64,000 nucleotides of DNA from Glossina fuscipes (Eukaryota > Arthropoda > Insecta > Diptera > Glossinidae): the NCBI RefSeq assembly GCF_014805625.2, contig NW_024003855.1, forward strand, positions 433,004 to 497,003, read 5' to 3'. The notes below the pieces were generated by a model that worked only from the letters and a program-made list of their open reading frames with translations, searched no databases and had not been told where the DNA came from. Both the position numbers and the translations under genes were made by a program. How positions within the stretch are numbered: the first letter of the stretch is position 1; the number at the start of each line of letters is the position of its first letter. Shown in pieces: positions 59,700 to 64,000 of the stretch.

Positions 59700-60560
59700 G
59701 GCTAAATCGTACCCACAACTTATACTAAGCAAACGTGCGTCTTCCACTGCCATGATTGATTTGAAAATATATTTTAAATTACATTAGCGCTTCGGGATAC
59801 AATCAAGACGTTTGACGTATTTTTCCTTGTGTCTATTGTATTTTTTATGTTAAAACAGTATTCTTCTTCTCTTCTTTTTGTTTAAACTGCGAAACATAAG
59901 TATTGAAGTCCCAAAAAAACAAACCAATTGTAAACAATAATAAAAATCAAAAGTTTCAGAACTAAACATATCAAAAGCAAATACGGAAAATAGAAACTCG
60001 GAAAAATGCAAAGTACGATCTCCAATAACAGGAAAATTGTAGTGGGAAGAAAGAAGCCATGCACCAAAACTTGGTACATGAAACTGACATTTCTCATCAA
60101 AAAGCGAAATAGATTCAAAACAATTCATATAATTCTGACAGCGATAAAATAAATGACAAATCCAATAACAATTGTCAAATAAACCAATACTGCCGGTACC
60201 AGTAACATTAATAATGACGACAACAATAGTAACAAAAAATAATAAGTAACGAAACAAACAAAACAAGAATAGCAGCAGCAAAAACAACAACAACGGTAAT
60301 AATAAAATAGTACAAAAACAGAACAACACAATAAGCAGCAACATCAATAACAACAATCACAGTAACCATAGACGAAACAACAAAAGCAGCACCTAAAATA
60401 ATATCTATAGAAATTAAAATTGTAAACAGTCATCCAAGGCTTTTACATTCTCCCCACAGTAGAAATACGATACCATTCTATTCCCACACTCCCAATCCCA
60501 ATGCGTTGTAAATTGGTTACGGCCCAGACATCTATGGTGTACGGTCACCCGTTAAAAGTA
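59700..60560. other. Noncoding stretch with CAA-rich tract
   Basis: Holds a CAA/CAG/AAT-rich low-complexity region at about 60190-60370 (AACAACAACGG, GCAGCAGCAAAA units). No gene is recognised. Confidence 0.5.
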
Positions 60561-60569
60561 TAACACTTA

Positions 60570-62520
60570 CCGGTTTGCAGCATAGAGGATGCCAAATTCT
60601 CTACGAGTGAAGTTCGTTATCCGGCCACACACTGCGTACTTGCGGTTCGTTTATAGAAGCCCAAATGCGAATAGGATGGTTAGCTCTAATGGCTTTGACA
60701 TTCTATCCAAAAAAATATCCTCCACTCTTAACCGTTACCCTGACAGCGAAATCGTGGCTGCTGTCAACAATTAAAATTGGCTGCGCCATTTCACCCATAC
60801 ACTTCTGAAAAAAATTCAATACATGGACTGAAAACTTCTTGATTGAAAACTTCTTAATGCAGCTTATAAATGCGCCAAGGCGAAGCTTATAAATCCTAAG
60901 CGTGGATGAGTTACAACAAAATACAAAGTTAAGATCCTTGCACCCCACCGAAACTCGGACCACTGTAACATTTGTATCCTTCGGCTTTTTTCCTCCCAAG
61001 TACCGAAAAGTGATTATTTCAAATACGATAACGCAAATTGAGCAGAGCTCAATAATGTTCTTAGACATTGTAATTGTAAACTGTGGTTCTTAAGTAATGA
61101 CGTCACCGCCGCTGCAGAAGTGATACAAAAAACAATAAAACATGGAATGCGGACTTACATTCCATTCAGGAAAATTTCGCATACGTTTAAAGTTGGTTTA
61201 ATCAGACTAACGGAGACATAGTCAGGTCGAGAAAAGAAGCATCTAAAGCTGGGGGTTTTACGCCAAACAACCAAACTAATCTGCTTCGCAAAGTATCTAG
61301 AAATACTTGCAAACACCTACTACGCCGCGAAAATGTTTGCACGAGCAGCTGCTGCATCTCCAAAAAGCAGCAATAGCTTTCGAACGCTCGTGGAAGGAAT
61401 TCACAAGCAAATTAGATGCATCAATTCCCAGTCTTTTCAGGGACGAGTAAATAATATCGGACCCAGTTGATAAGCTAATATATTAGCTCAAGTGTTTGCT
61501 TCGGACGCTCATTTATTAGATAACGATCCACCACTTCCCCACCTCGAAAATGTACGATGCTCGATGCGTACTCTATTTTTTCGGACTAGCGCTGTTAAAA
61601 AAGTTCTTGCCAGTCTCAATACTGAGCCACATAGCATCAGGACCATAGTCTCAAACAAGTGTCCACACCAAGGCATTACGCATTTTGTTCAATAAGTGTT
61701 ATCACAATGCCATTTTTACAGCTTACAAGAAGACTGCCAATGCCCAACCTGTACCCAAGAAGAGTAACTCTACATATCTTCCTGATGACCGCCCAATTAC
61801 AATATATTTTACAATAACCAAAACCATAAAATCCGTGGTCAACTACCATCTAGTAAGAAATCTGGACTGTAATGATCTCATTTGTGATAGACAATATTGC
61901 TTTCGCCATATTCTTCCAATGGCGACTTAATGCCGTATCTCAGAAACGGAACCGAGCAATTCGCCATTTAGACGAAACTAAAGTTATTGCATTATATATC
62001 TTAAAGGCATCCGACGGAGTACGAGAAGATGATCTAATCGCCGAAATGATTGCACTGTTCTGGTCATGAGCATACAAAATGATGTTCGCCGGACAAAACA
62101 CATTCGGTTTGTCGAAAAATACAGTCAAGGGCGTAGGTTGTTTGAAGCGGTGCAAAAGTAATACGCTGCAAATGACATGCGTGCCATATGCACCGCACAT
62201 ATCCGGCCAAAATCAGAGCATAACTTTCGTGTGGGCGGAAGCCTCTAAGTGGACACTTGATTTCATACAGGGAACAGCTTAGATGCTCATGGGAGACGGA
62301 AGAGAGTCCAAAACTACCTAACTTTAATACGACTACAAGACTTCCTCAGCTTTCCCACCCACTAAGCCTGGAACTGATTGTATATCGCAAGACACGTTAC
62401 CCCGACTTATTATTCCTTAATCAAAACTCGCGTTTGGAACAACCTACCAGCAGAGAGTTTAAATATATAGACAAAATCGAGCTATTTTCGGAGAAGGGAA
62501 AAAAAGAGTTTTGAAAAGAG
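60570..62520 (+). pseudogene. LINE ORF2 remnant (endonuclease and reverse transcriptase)
   Basis: A non-LTR retrotransposon ORF2 of the Jockey/CR1 superfamily. The endonuclease begins at about 60620 with AYLRFVYRSPNAN, the 'CYRSPN' motif, and later has the SDH triad (NSDHCNI, about 60950). The EN-RT linker reads VTAAAEVIQKTIKHGMRTYI and then LVEGI-KQ. The RT carries AQPVPKKSNS and DDRPITI (61753-61803), corresponding to 'VQPVPKKGD.S...NYRPIA'. It continues with DRQYCFRHI (61889-61915), then a broken palm region. The C-terminus at 62315-62470 (TTRLPQLSHPLSLELIVYRK) is the standard 3' end of this LINE group ('STRLSAQSHPF.VE'). The YADD loop was not found. Numerous stops and shifts; the exact clade is not resolved. 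Confidence 0.75.
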
Positions 62521-63840
62521 CAATTGGTCGGCGATTGCTAATGTCAATATCAATTTTTCCTTATGACGCCCATTCCTTACCGACAATCCCAACAAGCAGG
62601 AGTTTCGATCAATCATAAAACGGAAATTTTAACTCTTCACATTGAAATTTTTATAGTTCCGAATACCAACCTTTGATTTGCTAATCACAACTGACCCTAT
62701 TTCTAAGCATAAAACTAATTGGATAAAACAGCAACAGATTCTTATTAGCGAAAATCTTGCTCAATTCGCAATAATAACATCATTGATCATATATTGCAGG
62801 TAGATATAAAAAGGTTATATTTTTGGGATAAAATAATATATAAAACTAATTGAAACCTGATGTTGTCTCTGACATTCCTAGATTTCTTCACAATTTTAGG
62901 AGAGAATAATTTTTCCCACAAAAATCAATCATAGATTCTATGTAACATTTGTTACATTTGCAGCTCTTTGTTAAATTCAATGACTATCTTTAATTATAAG
63001 GAGGATTTTTTGATAATGACGTTTTTTCGTTTAGGAGAGAGAAGCGGAATGTTTGAGAGATTAATTTATTTTGCATCAGGGAAATATGGACATAAAAAAA
63101 GCTTCCATAAATAAAATTAGTGAAAAAACAAACAGTTTTAAATAATTTTCCCAAAAGTTAATTGCAAGTTTTAATAAAAATTGTGGTTTTGCCAATATTG
63201 TTCTGATCAAAAACAATAAATTTTTTTATTTGTGTCCGGCTTTGCTGCGTTACTCTTTTAAAATAACAAGAGAGAAAGTCAGGGGCAAAATGTGCAACAG
63301 CAAACAAGCGCGTGCGTAAAATAAAGAATGTCTTATAAAAAAAGAAAAATTGCCGAGAGAGAAGAAAAATTAAATTTGAATTGATTTAAATTTAAATTAA
63401 AAAAATCTGTGGCACAAAGAGAAAATTACTAAAATATTTTATGGTGTAATGGTGCGATATAAAGGTTCGTTAAAGCATTGAACATTTATATTCTAAGTTT
63501 ATAAAAGTGATTTTGTTTAATTAAAAAATTTTCAATTATTTGTGTTTCTATTATTTTGTGTTGACTTTTTTTAAAGAAGTAAACAATATGGCACGGATAT
63601 TAAATGCCAAACGATAAGCGAAATCAATCTTTAAACTAAACATTTTCATCAAACTGAATAAAGTTTTTTGAAGGTTTACGTAAAAAACGTAAACTAGAGG
63701 AAGAGCAATGCAAATGATCACAGAAAAAGCGCATAAAAACAATAGTAAGACGAAACTCTTAGGATGCAGCTTTGAATGCGGGCTAGTATGGTATTTCGGC
63801 GGCCTGAAAAAAATTACAAATGTACGTTTTTTACATTATT
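62520..63840. other. Noncoding AT-rich stretch
   Basis: No coding region recognised. The minus-strand run at 63551-63742 is Phe/Leu-rich from A/T composition. Confidence 0.45.
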
Positions 63841-63842
63841 AT

Positions 63843-64000
63843 TAATGGCCGTACTTTATCTAACCCAATCGCCAAGAACGACCGCACCACCAAAGCTATT
63901 ACGAGTGACCCTGCAGTCATTACAACGATAGACGCAGAGTCTTCCTCAAATCTGCGGTACTCGTTCTCTAACGCCTTTATGATCCTCGTTACTTCATTTT
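63843..64000 (-). other. Partial open stretch at window edge
   Basis: The minus strand is open from the right edge to a stop at about 63843, about 50 codons, with a plausible protein-like composition (RIIKALENEYRRFEEDSASI, then a hydrophobic segment). It is richer in G/C than its flank. I do not recognise it. It may be the end of a gene or element extending past the window. Confidence 0.3.

Noticed and set aside
59850..60356. 168-codon Leu/Phe-rich minus-strand open run, membrane-protein-like
   Set aside because: It is the translation of CAA/AAT-rich low-complexity DNA on the opposite strand; composition explains the hydrophobicity.

Overview
The window looks like eukaryotic, AT-rich, intron/intergenic-type insect DNA, most probably from a fly (Diptera). 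Coding-like stretches are short, scattered over both strands, and broken by stops and frameshifts. Almost all of those that can be recognised are remnants of transposable elements typical of insect genomes: BEL/Pao, Ty3/gypsy including an errantivirus-like copy, Ty1/copia, I-clade, Jockey-clade and LOA-like LINEs, and piggyBac. The species is not identified from the sequence. No bacterial operon, rRNA, or CRISPR array is visible.

Layout, left to right. 1-7 kb: an unassigned minus-strand relic, a Jockey-type gag fragment (about 1.2-1.8 kb), a piggyBac transposase C-terminus (about 2.6-3.0 kb), a noncoding stretch, and a LOA-like gag relic (6.3-6.96 kb). 7-11.3 kb: the 3' half of a BEL/Pao element with pol, an envelope-like region, and an inferred 3' LTR. 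11.8-15.2 kb: minus-strand gypsy gag, a possible 11-codon exon, a GC-rich block, then a Jockey-type reverse transcriptase. 15.2-35 kb: mostly featureless AT-rich DNA with microsatellites, three sharp tandem duplications, a dispersed repeat, a roughly 600-bp inverted repeat pair, and one exon-like open stretch at 26.2-26.5 kb that ends at a consensus splice donor. This is the best candidate for a host gene. 35.7-40.6 kb: a nearly complete but dead I-clade LINE ending in (TAA)4. 41.8-59.7 kb: a nested set of LTR elements, containing two internally deleted copia-type elements with recognisable LTR pairs, another copia fragment, pieces of at least two gypsy families on opposite strands, and an errantivirus-like element with a primer-binding site and a related LTR-like segment about 9 kb away. 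60.6-62.5 kb: a LINE with endonuclease and reverse transcriptase. 62.5-64 kb: AT-rich flank with an open stretch running off the edge.

None of the mobile elements appears capable of encoding an intact protein, because every recognisable domain is truncated, frameshifted, or has lost key residues. The window reads as an old transposon graveyard, possibly within or beside a long-intron host gene. No novel protein system was found. The observations most worth checking are the exon at 26.2-26.5 kb, the copia deletion derivatives, the mixed-orientation gypsy complex, and the inverted repeat pair.
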